NCBI RefSeq assembly: GCF_018279705.1
Contig: NZ_CP036498.1
Coordinates: 1,567,001-1,631,000 of the forward strand
From: Tardiphaga alba
GTDB taxonomy: Bacteria > Pseudomonadota > Alphaproteobacteria > Rhizobiales > Xanthobacteraceae
Reading direction: 5' to 3'
DNA length: 64,000 nt
Below the pieces are notes generated by a model. The model was not told the origin of the DNA. It made no database searches and saw only the letters and a program-made list of their open reading frames with translations. Made by a program: the position numbers and the translations under genes. This document shows, in pieces, positions 38,178 to 47,184 of this stretch (its first letter is position 1; each line of letters opens with the position of its first letter).

Positions 38178-38231
38178 CGCGGTTAACTCGGCCGCGGCGC
38201 CACGTCATCGGCGCGGCGGCTTTTTCCTTCC

Positions 38232-38315
38232 GTCATTGCGAGCGAAGCGAAGCAATCCAGCCCTTCCTTCACTCTGCTCTCTGGATTGCTTCGTCGCTCC
38301 GCTCCTCGCAATGAC
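38232..38315. repeat. 84-bp palindromic repeat, copy 2 (between fmdA and fmdB)
   Basis: This copy is near-identical in its arms to copy 1 at 36116-36199, with a different loop. The two copies bracket urtE and fmdA. It lies 54 bp after the fmdA stop and 35 bp before fmdB. Confidence 0.9.
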
Positions 38316-38350
38316 GGGGAGAGGCCTGCGGCCAACGATGGATCACCATC

Positions 38351-38692
38351 ATGCCGGTCTATGAATATCTCTGTAACGCTTGCGGACCTTTTACCGACAT
38401 GCGGCCAATGGCCGAATGCGACGATCCGCAGGACTGCCCGCATTGCGCGACTTCGGCGCCGCGCGTCATGCTCACGGCGCCGGCCTTCTTCTGCATGCCG
38501 TCGGACAAGCGCAAAGCGCACGCCACCAATGAGCGGAGCAGCAGCGCGCCGCAGACCGTGGCGGAATACAAGGCGAAGCATGCGCCCGGCTGTGGCTGTT
38601 GCTCCGGCAAGAAGCCGGCGCGGTTGATGAATAAAACCGCGACCGGATCCAAGAGTTTTCCGACCGCACGGCCGTGGATGATCAGCCACTGA
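38351..38692 (+). CDS. fmdB: FmdB-family zinc-ribbon protein
   Basis: A 113-residue protein starting MPVYEYLCNACG with a CxxC...CPHC zinc ribbon in the first 40 residues, the hallmark of FmdB. A second cysteine group, CGCC, lies near residue 80. FmdB proteins accompany formamidases and may regulate or mature them; their biochemical role is not settled. It follows fmdA after the second palindromic repeat. Confidence 0.88.
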   Translation: MPVYEYLCNACGPFTDMRPMAECDDPQDCPHCATSAPRVMLTAPAFFCMPSDKRKAHATNERSSSAPQTVAEYKAKHAPGCGCCSGKKPARLMNKTATGSKSFPTARPWMISH

Positions 38693-38723
38693 CCGCGTTC
38701 ACACCGAGGTATGACGGCGTGTA

Positions 38724-39470
38724 TCAGCTATAGAAAATGCCGCCGTCCACATTGAGCGCTTGTCCCGTCACGAAGGCGGAATCGTCCGAAGCGAAGAACG
38801 CCACGGGGCCGACAACGTCTTCCGGTTGGCCAAGACGATGCAGGTCGGTGATCTTTTCGAAATAGGTGACGCGCTCGGGATCGCGCAGATTGTTGCGGCC
38901 CATCTCGGTCAGGATGATGCCGGGGCAGACGGCATTCACGGTGATCCCGTGGCCACCGAATTCCATCGATGAAACGCGCGTGAAACCGACCACGGCAGAT
39001 TTCGAGGCGGCATAGTGTGATTGGCCGGGGCCACCGGTCCGCGCGGCCAGCGAGGCGATATTGACGATACGCCCGTATTTGCGCTCCTTCATGTGCACGA
39101 CCATGGCCTGGGTCATCTGGAACACGCCACGGACGTTTACGGCAAAGGTCTGGTCCCAGTGTTCAGGAGTGGTCTCGTCGATGGTGGCGAGACGAAGGAT
39201 GCCGGCATTGTTGACGAGCGCGTCCACATGACCAAGACCCGCGAGCGCCTCGGCGACCGAGCGCTGGCAATCCTCGAGCTTGCTGACATCGGCCAATACC
39301 GGGATGCACTTGCCGCCGAGCTTTTTCACGTCGGCGACCGTCTCGAGCAGCGTGCTCTCCTGCGCGGCAATATCGGTGAGAGCGAGATTGTAGCCGCGCT
39401 GGGCGAGCCCGAGGGCAATGGCGCGTCCGATTCCGCGGCTTGCTCCGGTCACGATGGCATGTCTGGTCAT
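38724..39470 (-). CDS. SDR-family oxidoreductase (FabG-like)
   Basis: A 248-residue NAD(P)-dependent short-chain dehydrogenase. The cofactor motif is TGASRGIGRAIA near residue 8, NNAG follows near 90, and the catalytic Tyr-x-x-x-Lys is YAASK. It is the last gene of a seven-gene minus-strand unit that also holds a CoA-transferase, an aldolase and a sugar kinase. The substrate is probably a hydroxy or keto intermediate of that pathway. Confidence 0.9.
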   Translation of the reverse strand: MTRHAIVTGASRGIGRAIALGLAQRGYNLALTDIAAQESTLLETVADVKKLGGKCIPVLADVSKLEDCQRSVAEALAGLGHVDALVNNAGILRLATIDETTPEHWDQTFAVNVRGVFQMTQAMVVHMKERKYGRIVNIASLAARTGGPGQSHYAASKSAVVGFTRVSSMEFGGHGITVNAVCPGIILTEMGRNNLRDPERVTYFEKITDLHRLGQPEDVVGPVAFFASDDSAFVTGQALNVDGGIFYS

Positions 39471-39521
39471 GGAAGTTTCCTCGGAACGTTTCTGTTTAGA
39501 TGAGGCTGTGTGATGTGAGGA

Positions 39522-40481
39522 TCAGGCGCGCGCGCCACGGACCGGCAGCGTGTTCATCGCCTTCACGGTTTCCTCGAAGGACACGAGATTGGCGCCGGAG
39601 CCGAGTCCGGTCGCGACAGTGGCTGCAGTTGCTGTCGCCAGTTTCGCGCAGTCCAGCAGATCCCAGTCACGTACCAGGCCAGCGATGAAGCCGCCGGTGT
39701 AGGAATCGCCGCAGCCTGACGTATCGCGGACTTTCACATCGAAGGCTGGCACCGTGAACTGTCGTCCATCGCGCGTCATCACGAAGGAGCCGTGCTCGCC
39801 GAGCGAGATGGCGCAGGCGCCGGCGCCCTTACCGATGAAATACTGTGCGCAGGCCGCGGGATCGTCGGTGCCGACCAGAGCATGGGTCTCGTCGATGCTC
39901 GGCATGAAGAAGTCAGTATACGGCATCAGCGGTTCGACCAGCGCCAGTGTTTCGGCGCGTGCCTGAATGAGATCGACGGTGGTGATGCAGCCGGCAGCTT
40001 TTGCATCGCGCAGCAGTGACACCGTCGGTTCGCCATCCATCGCCAGCAATGAGCCGACCCCGCCGAGATGCAGCACCTTGCTCTTGCAGGCGGCCTTCTG
40101 CGCTTCCGGCGAAATCTTCCAGCGCGCGGAGGCACCGCGCGCATGCAGCACCGGGCGCGAGCCGTCGGGGCGGATCGGCAAAATGGTGGCCGAGGTCGGT
40201 GCACCTTCCATCCGTTCCATCACCGAAATGTCGATGCCTTCGCGCTCCATCGCATTCAGCACCCAGTCCGCTTTTTCGTCGGCACCGACTGCGCCGACGG
40301 CGAGGGCCTTCAATCCAAGGCGCGCGCAGGGGACGACGGTGCCGCCTGCGGTGCCGGCGACCGTGAGCTTGATTTCATCGATCAACGCGCGGCCGCCGCC
40401 GGCCGGGATTTCCGTCACGGGAACGCCGAGGATGTCGAGGATATAGGTGCCGCAGACGCTGACGTCGTGGGGATGGGCCAT
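39522..40481 (-). CDS. PfkB-family carbohydrate kinase
   Basis: A 319-residue ribokinase-type enzyme. The C-terminal motif DTSGCGDSYTGGF holds the anion hole and catalytic aspartate. The N-terminal region YILDILGVPVTEIP and the GG at PAGGGRAL are usual for the family. It lies between an aldolase and an SDR gene, suggesting phosphorylation of a sugar or hydroxy acid before aldol cleavage. Spacers of 51 and 33 bp support one operon. Confidence 0.88.
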   Translation of the reverse strand: MAHPHDVSVCGTYILDILGVPVTEIPAGGGRALIDEIKLTVAGTAGGTVVPCARLGLKALAVGAVGADEKADWVLNAMEREGIDISVMERMEGAPTSATILPIRPDGSRPVLHARGASARWKISPEAQKAACKSKVLHLGGVGSLLAMDGEPTVSLLRDAKAAGCITTVDLIQARAETLALVEPLMPYTDFFMPSIDETHALVGTDDPAACAQYFIGKGAGACAISLGEHGSFVMTRDGRQFTVPAFDVKVRDTSGCGDSYTGGFIAGLVRDWDLLDCAKLATATAATVATGLGSGANLVSFEETVKAMNTLPVRGARA

Positions 40482-40514
40482 GGAGCAAGTCTCGCAGTGG
40501 TTGGTGCAGGGTTG

Positions 40515-41201
40515 TCAGGTCGAGGTCTTCGGCGTGCTGTCGCTGTCACGCAGGCCGTATTGTCCCCATCGCTTCAAAATGCTGTCGATCTCGGCATCGG
40601 GCAGCAGTGGCGGCGTGCCGAGTTGCAGGCAGCCGTGATACTGCTTCGCCAACACCTCGACTTCCACCGCCAGCCACATCGCCTTGCGCAGGTTCGGGCC
40701 GATGGCGATGAGCCCGTGATGTGCGAGCAGGCAGGCGCGGCGATAGCGCAACGCGACGAGCGCGGCTTCCGACAATTCTGCGGTGCCATACTGCGCATAG
40801 GGCGCGCAGGGGATGTCGTTGCCGCCGGCCGCCGCGATCATGTAGTGGATCGCCGGAATGCTGCGGTTCATGATGGCGATGATCGTGCAGGCGATCGGAT
40901 GCGCATGCACAACGGCATCGGTCTCAGGCTTGGCCTTGAGAATATCGAGATGGAAACGCCATTCGGTCGAAGGGACGCGGCCTTCCGGTGCGGTCCACGA
41001 GCCATCCCATGTCATGTGAACGATGTCTTCGGGCCGCATCGTGTCATAGGGAACGCCGGACGGCGTTAGCAGGATGCCATCGTCGCACCGAACGCTGATA
41101 TTGCCGGACGTCCCCTGATTGATGCCCGCGGCCGACATTTCGCAGCAGGCATCGATGATGGCCTGTCGGGTCGCAATGTCGGTGGCGCTCGGATGCGTCA
41201 T
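40515..41201 (-). CDS. Class II aldolase/adducin family protein
   Basis: A 228-residue zinc-dependent aldolase fold of the fuculose-phosphate aldolase type. Metal-binding histidines are visible in HAHPIA and AHHGLIAIG, and TSGNISVR is the usual phosphate loop segment. With the adjacent PfkB kinase, it could cleave a phosphorylated sugar acid. Methylthioribulose-phosphate dehydratase and ribulose-phosphate epimerase are related alternatives. Confidence 0.87.
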   Translation of the reverse strand: MTHPSATDIATRQAIIDACCEMSAAGINQGTSGNISVRCDDGILLTPSGVPYDTMRPEDIVHMTWDGSWTAPEGRVPSTEWRFHLDILKAKPETDAVVHAHPIACTIIAIMNRSIPAIHYMIAAAGGNDIPCAPYAQYGTAELSEAALVALRYRRACLLAHHGLIAIGPNLRKAMWLAVEVEVLAKQYHGCLQLGTPPLLPDAEIDSILKRWGQYGLRDSDSTPKTST

Positions 41202-41275
41202 GGTTCGTTTCCTCGGTCGTCGGCGCAGCGGCTCTTGATGGCCGCTGCGGGGATCATGATATCGCGTGAGGCGCG

Positions 41276-41845
41276 TTAGCGCCCCATGGCGAAGAACTCA
41301 TCATTGGGTCGCATGCTGGTGACGTTTGCCAGCCGGTTCGACATGCCGAAGAAAGCAGCGATGGCGGCGATGTCCCACACATCGTCTTCGGAGAAGCCAT
41401 GGCCCTTCAGTGTCTCGATGTCGGCATCGCCGACCTCGTAGGCCTGCATGGAGACCTTCATGGCGAAATCCAGCATCGCGCGCTGCCGTGGCGTGATGTC
41501 GGCCTTGCGGTAGTTCACGGCGATCTGGTCGGCGATCAGCGGATTCTTGGCGCGAATGCGCAGGATCGCGCCATGCGCGACCACGCAATACTGGCACTGG
41601 TTGGCATTGCTGGTGGCCACCACGATCATTTCGCGCTCGGCCTTGGTGATCGGGCCCGGCTTGTCCATCAGCGCGTCGTGATAGGCGAAGAAGGCGCGGA
41701 ATTCGTCGGGGCGATGCGCTAGCGTCAGGAAGACATTGGGCACGAAGCCGGACTTTTCCTGCACCGCGAGGATGCGCGTGCGGATATCGTCCGGCAGGCC
41801 GGAGATTTCGGGGACGGGGAAGCGGCTGATGGCAGGTGTGGTCAT
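41276..41845 (-). CDS. Carboxymuconolactone decarboxylase / AhpD-like protein
   Basis: A 189-residue protein with the AhpD-type redox motif CQYCVVAHGA and a C-terminal FFGMSNRLANVT segment, matching the peroxidase-related CMD family. The CxxCxxxH pattern suggests thiol peroxidase or disulfide reductase activity rather than decarboxylation. It is 15 bp after the molybdopterin oxidoreductase gene. Confidence 0.87.
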   Translation of the reverse strand: MTTPAISRFPVPEISGLPDDIRTRILAVQEKSGFVPNVFLTLAHRPDEFRAFFAYHDALMDKPGPITKAEREMIVVATSNANQCQYCVVAHGAILRIRAKNPLIADQIAVNYRKADITPRQRAMLDFAMKVSMQAYEVGDADIETLKGHGFSEDDVWDIAAIAAFFGMSNRLANVTSMRPNDEFFAMGR

Positions 41846-41860
41846 GACGTCTGTTTCCTC

Positions 41861-44173
41861 TCAGGCGGTCGCGAGTGCAACCAGTCTCTCTTGGTATTCT
41901 TCAAAGGCGTCGCGTTGATCTGCGATATGGGGTTCAGCCCGGACCAGGCATGTATGTGCCGAGCAGCCCTGGCCGAATTGCGAGGTGCCGATGTCGAGCG
42001 TCAACACATTTGGATTGCCGGCGACTTCAAGGCCGCTCTCGTCACGCGGAGTGAACCACGCACCAGTCGGCAGCACCAGTACGCCAGGACGTACGCTCTC
42101 GCTGACATCGGCGGTGGCGAGACAGGCGCCGCGCGCATTCCAGATGCGGATGGTCTGGCCATCGCTGATCCCGCGCGTAGCAGCATCAGCCGGATGCAGC
42201 CGGGCCTGTTCACGGCCGTTGCGCTTCGTGGATGCACTGGCGACGCCGGTCTCGATCTGGCTGTGCAGTCGGCCGACCGGCTGATGCGAGATCATGTGCA
42301 GGTCGGACGCGTCGCTGCTCTTGCCGAGCCATTCCGCCGGCTCGACCCAGGCCGGATGCGACGGACAATCGGCATAACCGAGGCTGGCCAATGTCTCGCT
42401 GCCGAGCACGATCTTGCCGCTCTCGGTCTTGAGCGGGTGTGCTTCGGGCGCGACGCGGAAGTCAGCCAGGAAGGTATGGTTGGCGCGCACGGGGCAGCGG
42501 GCATAGCCGTCGTGCCAGAATGTGTCGAAATCGGGCATGGCGAAGCCAAGCCGGTCGGCGGCATCCTTGCGGCTCTCTTCATAGAGATGACGCACCCAGT
42601 CCATCTCGTCGCGGCCTTCGTTGAAACGATCGGCGACACCGAGCTTGCCGGCGATGCGGTCGAATATCTCGAAGTCGGGCAGCGAGTCGCCGATCGGCTT
42701 GATGGCCTGCTTCATCGCCACGATGAAGTCGGATCGCTTGTTGCCGGCGAGGTCGTTGCGTTCGATCGATGTGGTCGCTGGCAGCACGATATCGGCGCGC
42801 TGTGCCGTTGCGGTGAACATCGGGTCCTGGACGATGATGGTCTCCGGCCGCGTCCAGGCTTCGGACAGCCGGTTGAGATCCTGATGGTGATGATAGGGAT
42901 TGCCGCCGGCCCAGTAGACTAGCCGCGTATCCGGATAGGTCCGCGTCTCGCCTTCATAGGTGAAACTCGCGCCGGGATTGAGCAGCATGTCGCTGATGCG
43001 CGCCACCGGAATGAAACTGTCGATCGGGCGCGTCAGCTGCGAGATCGCCGGTGACTTGCCGAGATTGAACGGCGAGCCGACGCCGCCGAGTGACGCATAG
43101 CCATAGCCGACACCGCCGCCCGGCAATCCGATCTGACCGACGATGGCAGCGAGGCCGAGCGCGGCCCAGAACGGCTGTTCGCCGTGATGCGCGCGCTGCA
43201 GGCTCCAGCTCACGGTGAGCATGCTGCGGGTATCGAAGAGGCGCTGTGCCAGTTGGCGGATGTTCTCGGCGTCGAGACCGCAAATCTCCGCAGCCCAGGT
43301 CGCATCCTTGCGGGTGCCGTCAGCTGAGCCGTCGAGATAGCCAAGCAGCTGATCGGCGCCGCTGGTGCAGCGGGCGAGGAAATCGCGGGCGTGTCGGCCG
43401 GCTTTCACAATCTCGCCGGCGAGGCCGAGCATCAGCGCGGTGTCGGTATTCGGACGGATCGGCCACCATTCGGCATCAACCCAGTCCGGCAGGTCGTCTT
43501 TCAGCGGCGACACATGCACGATGCGAATGGCGCGGTCGGCTATTTTCCGCAGATAGGTTTCAAGGCGATGGGCGCCGATGCCGCCGGCTTCGGTCTGCGC
43601 CGTTCGCGGCGATAGCGCGCCGAACACCACCAGCGTCTCGGTGTGTTCTGCGATGGTATCCAGCGTGTTGGCCTGGCCGTCGCAGGCGTCCGAGCTTCCC
43701 AATATGTGGCGCAGGATCACCGGGCCGGCGGCGATGGAATATGTATCCACGTGCCGGGTGAAACCGCCCACCAGATTGAGCATGCGCTTGAGCAGCGACG
43801 AGGCATGGTGAAGCCGACCGGAATTGGTCCAGCCATAGGAGCCCGCGAAGATCGACGCATTGCCGTGCGTGGTGGAGACGCGGCGGATTTCATCCGCGAC
43901 CAGTGTCGTCGCTTCTTCCCAACTGACGGGAATGAATTTCTCCGCGCCGCGCTTGCGGCGGTCGCTTTGTTCTCGCTTTTCGAGCCAGCCCTTGCGCACC
44001 ATCGGGCGCAGGATGCGGCGCTCCGGATTGGCCCATTCGGGCACCGAATGAATGATCGGCGAGGGAGCGGGATCGTGAGCAAACGGCTCGACGCCCACGA
44101 TCTGCTCGTCCTTCACGAGCAGCGTATAGGCGCCCCAGTGGCTGCAATGCGGGATCCGCTTGATCTCACTCAC
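41861..44173 (-). CDS. Molybdopterin-dependent oxidoreductase (BisC/TMAO-reductase-like)
   Basis: A 770-residue DMSO-reductase-family enzyme. It has no N-terminal [4Fe-4S] cysteine motif and no signal peptide, placing it with biotin-sulfoxide/TMAO-type reductases that act in the cytoplasm or need a separate partner. Characteristic segments are SYGWTNSGRLHHA near 109, YWAGGNPYHHHQDLNRL mid-protein and the C-terminal HMISHQPVGRLHSQ. The start is GTG with GGAG seven bases upstream. It may reduce an S- or N-oxide made or met in the pathway. The substrate is unknown. Confidence 0.9.
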   Translation of the reverse strand: MSEIKRIPHCSHWGAYTLLVKDEQIVGVEPFAHDPAPSPIIHSVPEWANPERRILRPMVRKGWLEKREQSDRRKRGAEKFIPVSWEEATTLVADEIRRVSTTHGNASIFAGSYGWTNSGRLHHASSLLKRMLNLVGGFTRHVDTYSIAAGPVILRHILGSSDACDGQANTLDTIAEHTETLVVFGALSPRTAQTEAGGIGAHRLETYLRKIADRAIRIVHVSPLKDDLPDWVDAEWWPIRPNTDTALMLGLAGEIVKAGRHARDFLARCTSGADQLLGYLDGSADGTRKDATWAAEICGLDAENIRQLAQRLFDTRSMLTVSWSLQRAHHGEQPFWAALGLAAIVGQIGLPGGGVGYGYASLGGVGSPFNLGKSPAISQLTRPIDSFIPVARISDMLLNPGASFTYEGETRTYPDTRLVYWAGGNPYHHHQDLNRLSEAWTRPETIIVQDPMFTATAQRADIVLPATTSIERNDLAGNKRSDFIVAMKQAIKPIGDSLPDFEIFDRIAGKLGVADRFNEGRDEMDWVRHLYEESRKDAADRLGFAMPDFDTFWHDGYARCPVRANHTFLADFRVAPEAHPLKTESGKIVLGSETLASLGYADCPSHPAWVEPAEWLGKSSDASDLHMISHQPVGRLHSQIETGVASASTKRNGREQARLHPADAATRGISDGQTIRIWNARGACLATADVSESVRPGVLVLPTGAWFTPRDESGLEVAGNPNVLTLDIGTSQFGQGCSAHTCLVRAEPHIADQRDAFEEYQERLVALATA

Positions 44174-44206
44174 GCGCCGTCTCCGTGTTGCTTCTCCCCG
44201 GTCCGG

Positions 44207-44977
44207 TCAGGATGCACGGGATAAGGTCTGTTCGATTTCGCGCCGTATCTGGGCTGCGAAGTCCGGGTAGGTCTCCGCGACCTCGTCGTAGACGCGTCCG
44301 CGCAGCAAAGCCAGCGTTGACGCATCCGGCGGCGCGGTTTGTTCCGGAGCGCTGTCATGCGTGAACTGAAAACCGGTCGCGTCCTTGATACCCGTCAGAT
44401 CATGGCCAGGATGGATGCTTTCCAGTGCAAAACCCGGTCGCGACTTGTCAAAGCGGAACAGCGCCTTGCTGGTCAACAATGCGATCGGCCCGCCGCTGCG
44501 ATGGACGCCATCGTCGCTGACGCCGGGCGTGCTGATGAAATCCACCTTCTCGACCAGTGCGCGTGGCGTATGTTCCTCGCGGAACAGGATGACACGCGGC
44601 ACGACGTAGTAGAGATAGGCCGATCCGAACGAGCCGGGCCATCGCACCGGCGTTTGCGGATAGTCGCCGGTGCCCACCAGATTGATGTTGCCGCGGCCGT
44701 CGATCTGGCCTCCGCCGAGGAAAAAAGCATCGATACGGCCCTGGCCGGCGCAGTCAAACAATTCCGCCGAGCCGTTGGTGAAAAAATTATGCTCCACCGA
44801 TCCGAGGATCGAAATGCGCGGTCCTTTCTCGCCGGCCTGTTGCTTGAGTGCACGTAGCAACATGGCGCCGGCGGCAGGGATGGGCGACGATGCACCGACA
44901 GCGACATGGCGAACGCCGTCGAGCAGTTTTGCGATGGTGCAGATCAGGATTTCGCGCGGATGAATCTCACGCATCAT
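44207..44977 (-). CDS. CoA-transferase subunit beta
   Basis: A 256-residue CoA-transferase family I beta subunit. GSVEHNFFTNGSAELFDCA and DAFFLGGGQIDGRGNINLVG are typical of the glutaconate-CoA-transferase/IpdB branch. Its ATG overlaps the stop of the alpha-subunit gene by 4 bp. Together they would move CoA from an acyl donor to an acid in the pathway. Confidence 0.88.
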   Translation of the reverse strand: MMREIHPREILICTIAKLLDGVRHVAVGASSPIPAAGAMLLRALKQQAGEKGPRISILGSVEHNFFTNGSAELFDCAGQGRIDAFFLGGGQIDGRGNINLVGTGDYPQTPVRWPGSFGSAYLYYVVPRVILFREEHTPRALVEKVDFISTPGVSDDGVHRSGGPIALLTSKALFRFDKSRPGFALESIHPGHDLTGIKDATGFQFTHDSAPEQTAPPDASTLALLRGRVYDEVAETYPDFAAQIRREIEQTLSRAS

Positions 44978-45780
44978 GCGGGCTCCATCTGGGCATTTGC
45001 CATGTAGTCGGCAAATCCCTCGGCGGTGCGTGCCGCGCGGGCATAGCGCACGATCTCGGCGGTGTCGGACGCGTATTCGCCCCACAGGCCATAGGGCCAT
45101 GCGCCCTTCGGAGCTACGGCGACTTCGGTAACATAGAGCGCCGGCAATACGCCCGCGGCGCTCATTTCGTTGGCGAGCAGGCTTTCATCGACGATGCGTT
45201 CGACGGTGACGAGCGTGGTCGCCGATGCATACGCCATCGCGGCAAGTTCGCGGCGTCGGCCGATCCACACATTGCCGAACCGGTCGGCCATCGGTGCGTG
45301 GAAGATCGTGACATCGGGGTTGATGGCGGGAATGAGCACGATGGGGTCGCCGCCATCTGCCAGCGGATTGTTGATGACCTGCCAGTCGCTGCGGTGACGC
45401 AGAAGGTCGCTGCCGATCAGGCCGCGCATTGGCATGAACGGGCTGCCCTTCTGCGCAGCCATGAGGCCCGCGTGAATGGCCGGGCAGGTGGCGTCCTTGA
45501 GCTGGATCGCGCCATCCTTGACGGCGGCATTGAAGCGCGGTGCGCCGCCAGCTTCGCCGAGCGAGACGGCGCTGGTCTCGACGGACCGCACCAGCCCGGC
45601 GCCGATGAGCTGATCGACCTGAAGGCCGCCGGTCGGCACGCAAACGAGATCGAGGTTGCGGGTCTTACGCTCGATGATCAGGCGCGTCATCGCCATGGAG
45701 ACACCGGCGTAATCAACCGGCAGTGCGAGCCTCGTTCCCGGCTCTACGTACTTCGCCATTGCGCGAAGATCGCTGATCAC
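44974..45780 (-). CDS. CoA-transferase subunit alpha
   Basis: A 268-residue CoA-transferase family I alpha subunit with GGLQVDQLIGAG, DVTIFHAPMADRFGNVWIG and the segment MAYASATTLVTVERI. The start is GTG, preceded by GGGAGGCG six bases upstream; an ATG six codons in is an alternative. First gene of the minus-strand catabolic operon; the promoter with the TAGAAC operator lies just upstream. Confidence 0.88.
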   Translation of the reverse strand: MISDLRAMAKYVEPGTRLALPVDYAGVSMAMTRLIIERKTRNLDLVCVPTGGLQVDQLIGAGLVRSVETSAVSLGEAGGAPRFNAAVKDGAIQLKDATCPAIHAGLMAAQKGSPFMPMRGLIGSDLLRHRSDWQVINNPLADGGDPIVLIPAINPDVTIFHAPMADRFGNVWIGRRRELAAMAYASATTLVTVERIVDESLLANEMSAAGVLPALYVTEVAVAPKGAWPYGLWGEYASDTAEIVRYARAARTAEGFADYMANAQMEPA

Positions 45781-45801
45781 AATTCGCCTCCCGATTTTAT
45801 T

Positions 45802-45827
45802 GTTCTATAATGTAGAACGAAGTTCTA
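45802..45827. promoter_or_regulatory. Operator with three alternating half-sites at the CoA-transferase promoter
   Basis: GTTCTA-TAATG-TAGAAC is followed by GAA and a third GTTCTA, so two overlapping dyads share the central TAGAAC. It starts five bases downstream of the predicted -10 box. A related 17-bp site lies at 45999-46015 at the divergent promoter. The neighbouring IclR-type regulator (50176) is the likely binder, since IclR-family sites are often short dyads of this kind. Confidence 0.68.
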
Positions 45828-45831
45828 AATA

Positions 45832-45861
45832 AAATTAGTCTCGTGGCGACGCGGCTGTCAA
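45832..45861 (-). promoter_or_regulatory. Sigma-70-type promoter of the CoA-transferase operon
   Basis: On the minus strand, TTGACA (45861-45856), an 18-bp spacer and TAATTT (45837-45832) precede the operator and the CoA-transferase alpha gene. The -35 box is perfect; the -10 box is weak, as expected for a regulated promoter. Confidence 0.5.
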
Positions 45862-45957
45862 TGCGTTTGTGTCGGGAAACACTTCTAGCGCAGACGATAA
45901 TTGCAATTCTGCGAAACGTGTTGTGGCCGTGGGTGCAGTGCCGCATGGTTCACTGAC

Positions 45958-45986
45958 TTGACAAGTTGCTTCGCTGCGCCAAGAAT
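45958..45986 (+). promoter_or_regulatory. Sigma-70-type promoter of the Pot-type importer operon
   Basis: TTGACA (45958-45963), 17 bp and AAGAAT (45981-45986) precede the importer genes. The second operator (45999-46015) starts 12 bases after the -10 box, where a bound repressor would block initiation or early elongation. Confidence 0.5.
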
Positions 45987-45998
45987 AATTGGAATAAC

Positions 45999-46015
45999 GT
46001 CTCATAATATAGAAC
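45999..46015. promoter_or_regulatory. Second TAGAAC-type operator at the importer promoter
   Basis: GTCTCATAATATAGAAC matches GTTCTATAATGTAGAAC at 45802-45818 in 13 of 17 positions, including the full ATAAT core and the TAGAAC right arm. The left arm is degenerate. It lies 18 bp before the start of the ATPase gene. Confidence 0.6.
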
Positions 46016-46032
46016 GACTAGGGAGGATGATG

Positions 46033-47184
46033 ATGGCTGAGCCATTGGCGCTGCGCGCGGGAGATTTCGGCGCAGGTGGTCCGGCATCGCAGTCGGGCGG
46101 CGCAAGCGCACGTCAGGTCATCGGTTCGCGCATTGCGGTTCGCGATGCCGAGAAACGCTATGGCGACTTCCACGCCGTCAATCGCATCAATCTCGATATC
46201 GAGCCCGGCGAATTCATCACGCTGCTCGGCCCTTCGGGCAGTGGCAAGACCACTTTGCTGAACCTGCTGGCCGGCTTCCAAACCCTCGATGGCGGCGAAA
46301 TCCTGGTCGATGGCAAGCCCGTGCATAACGTGCCCACGCACAAGCGCGGCTTCGGCATGGTGTTCCAGAGTTATGCGCTGTTCCCCAACATGACGGTCAC
46401 GCAGAACGTTGCGTTCCCGCTTCGCATGGCCGGTGTCGATCGCGCCACCACTGAGCGGCGTGTTGCCGAGACGCTGGAAATCATGCGCCTGTCCGAGCAT
46501 GCACGGAAATCGCCGTCGGAAATGTCCGGCGGTCAGCAACAGCGCGTTGCGATCGCACGAGCGATCGTCATGCGGCCGAAAGTGGTACTGATGGACGAGC
46601 CGCTCAGCGCGCTCGACCGTCGCTTGCGCGAATCGATCCAGATCGAAATTCGCGATCTGCATCAGACCATCGGCAGCACGATCCTGTTCGTCACCCATGA
46701 TCAGGGTGAAGCGCTCACCATGAGCGATCGGATCGCCGTTCTCGATGCCGGCAAGATTGTCCAGATCGGCCGACCACTCGACATCTATCGCCATCCGTCG
46801 AATCGTTTCGTGGCGTCATTCGTCGGCGAGAGCAATCTGATCGAAGCCGAGATCATGCAGAAGCGCGGCACCACGGTGACGCTGAAGAACCGCGCCGGCT
46901 ATGTGTTCGACGCCGAAAGCCGCGATGCCATCGATGTCGGCCGTGTCACCGTATTGGTGAGGCCCGAGCGCGTCGCCATCGCCAATGAGCCGACCGCTAG
47001 CTCGACGCCGGTGACCGTGACATCGGCGATTTTCCTCGGCGAAATTCTCCGTATCGAAGCGACAATGGAAGGCGGAGACACGCTCCTGATCCGTTGCACC
47101 GACACTGCGAAGCGGCCGATGCCCAATGTCGGCGATCGCCTGCATGTGAGCTGGGGCTCGGAAGACTGCTGGGTGTTGACATGA
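46033..47184 (+). CDS. ABC transporter ATP-binding protein (PotA/FbpC-like)
   Basis: A 383-residue ATPase with GPSGSGKT, the signature MSGGQQQRVAIARAI and VLMDEPLSALD, followed by a C-terminal TOBE-type domain (about 290-383). Such proteins drive polyamine, iron or small-acid importers. Three consecutive ATGs are possible starts; the third is best spaced from GGGAGG. It overlaps the permease start by 4 bp. Confidence 0.9.
   Translation: MAEPLALRAGDFGAGGPASQSGGASARQVIGSRIAVRDAEKRYGDFHAVNRINLDIEPGEFITLLGPSGSGKTTLLNLLAGFQTLDGGEILVDGKPVHNVPTHKRGFGMVFQSYALFPNMTVTQNVAFPLRMAGVDRATTERRVAETLEIMRLSEHARKSPSEMSGGQQQRVAIARAIVMRPKVVLMDEPLSALDRRLRESIQIEIRDLHQTIGSTILFVTHDQGEALTMSDRIAVLDAGKIVQIGRPLDIYRHPSNRFVASFVGESNLIEAEIMQKRGTTVTLKNRAGYVFDAESRDAIDVGRVTVLVRPERVAIANEPTASSTPVTVTSAIFLGEILRIEATMEGGDTLLIRCTDTAKRPMPNVGDRLHVSWGSEDCWVLT

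Noticed and set aside
36116..38315. The two 84-bp repeats as ends of a composite transposon
   Set aside because: They are direct copies of a palindrome with no transposase between them, and the enclosed genes belong to the surrounding operon.
41861..44173. Molybdopterin enzyme as formate dehydrogenase linked to formamidase
   Set aside because: It lacks the N-terminal iron-sulfur cysteines of formate dehydrogenases and lies in a different operon from fmdA.
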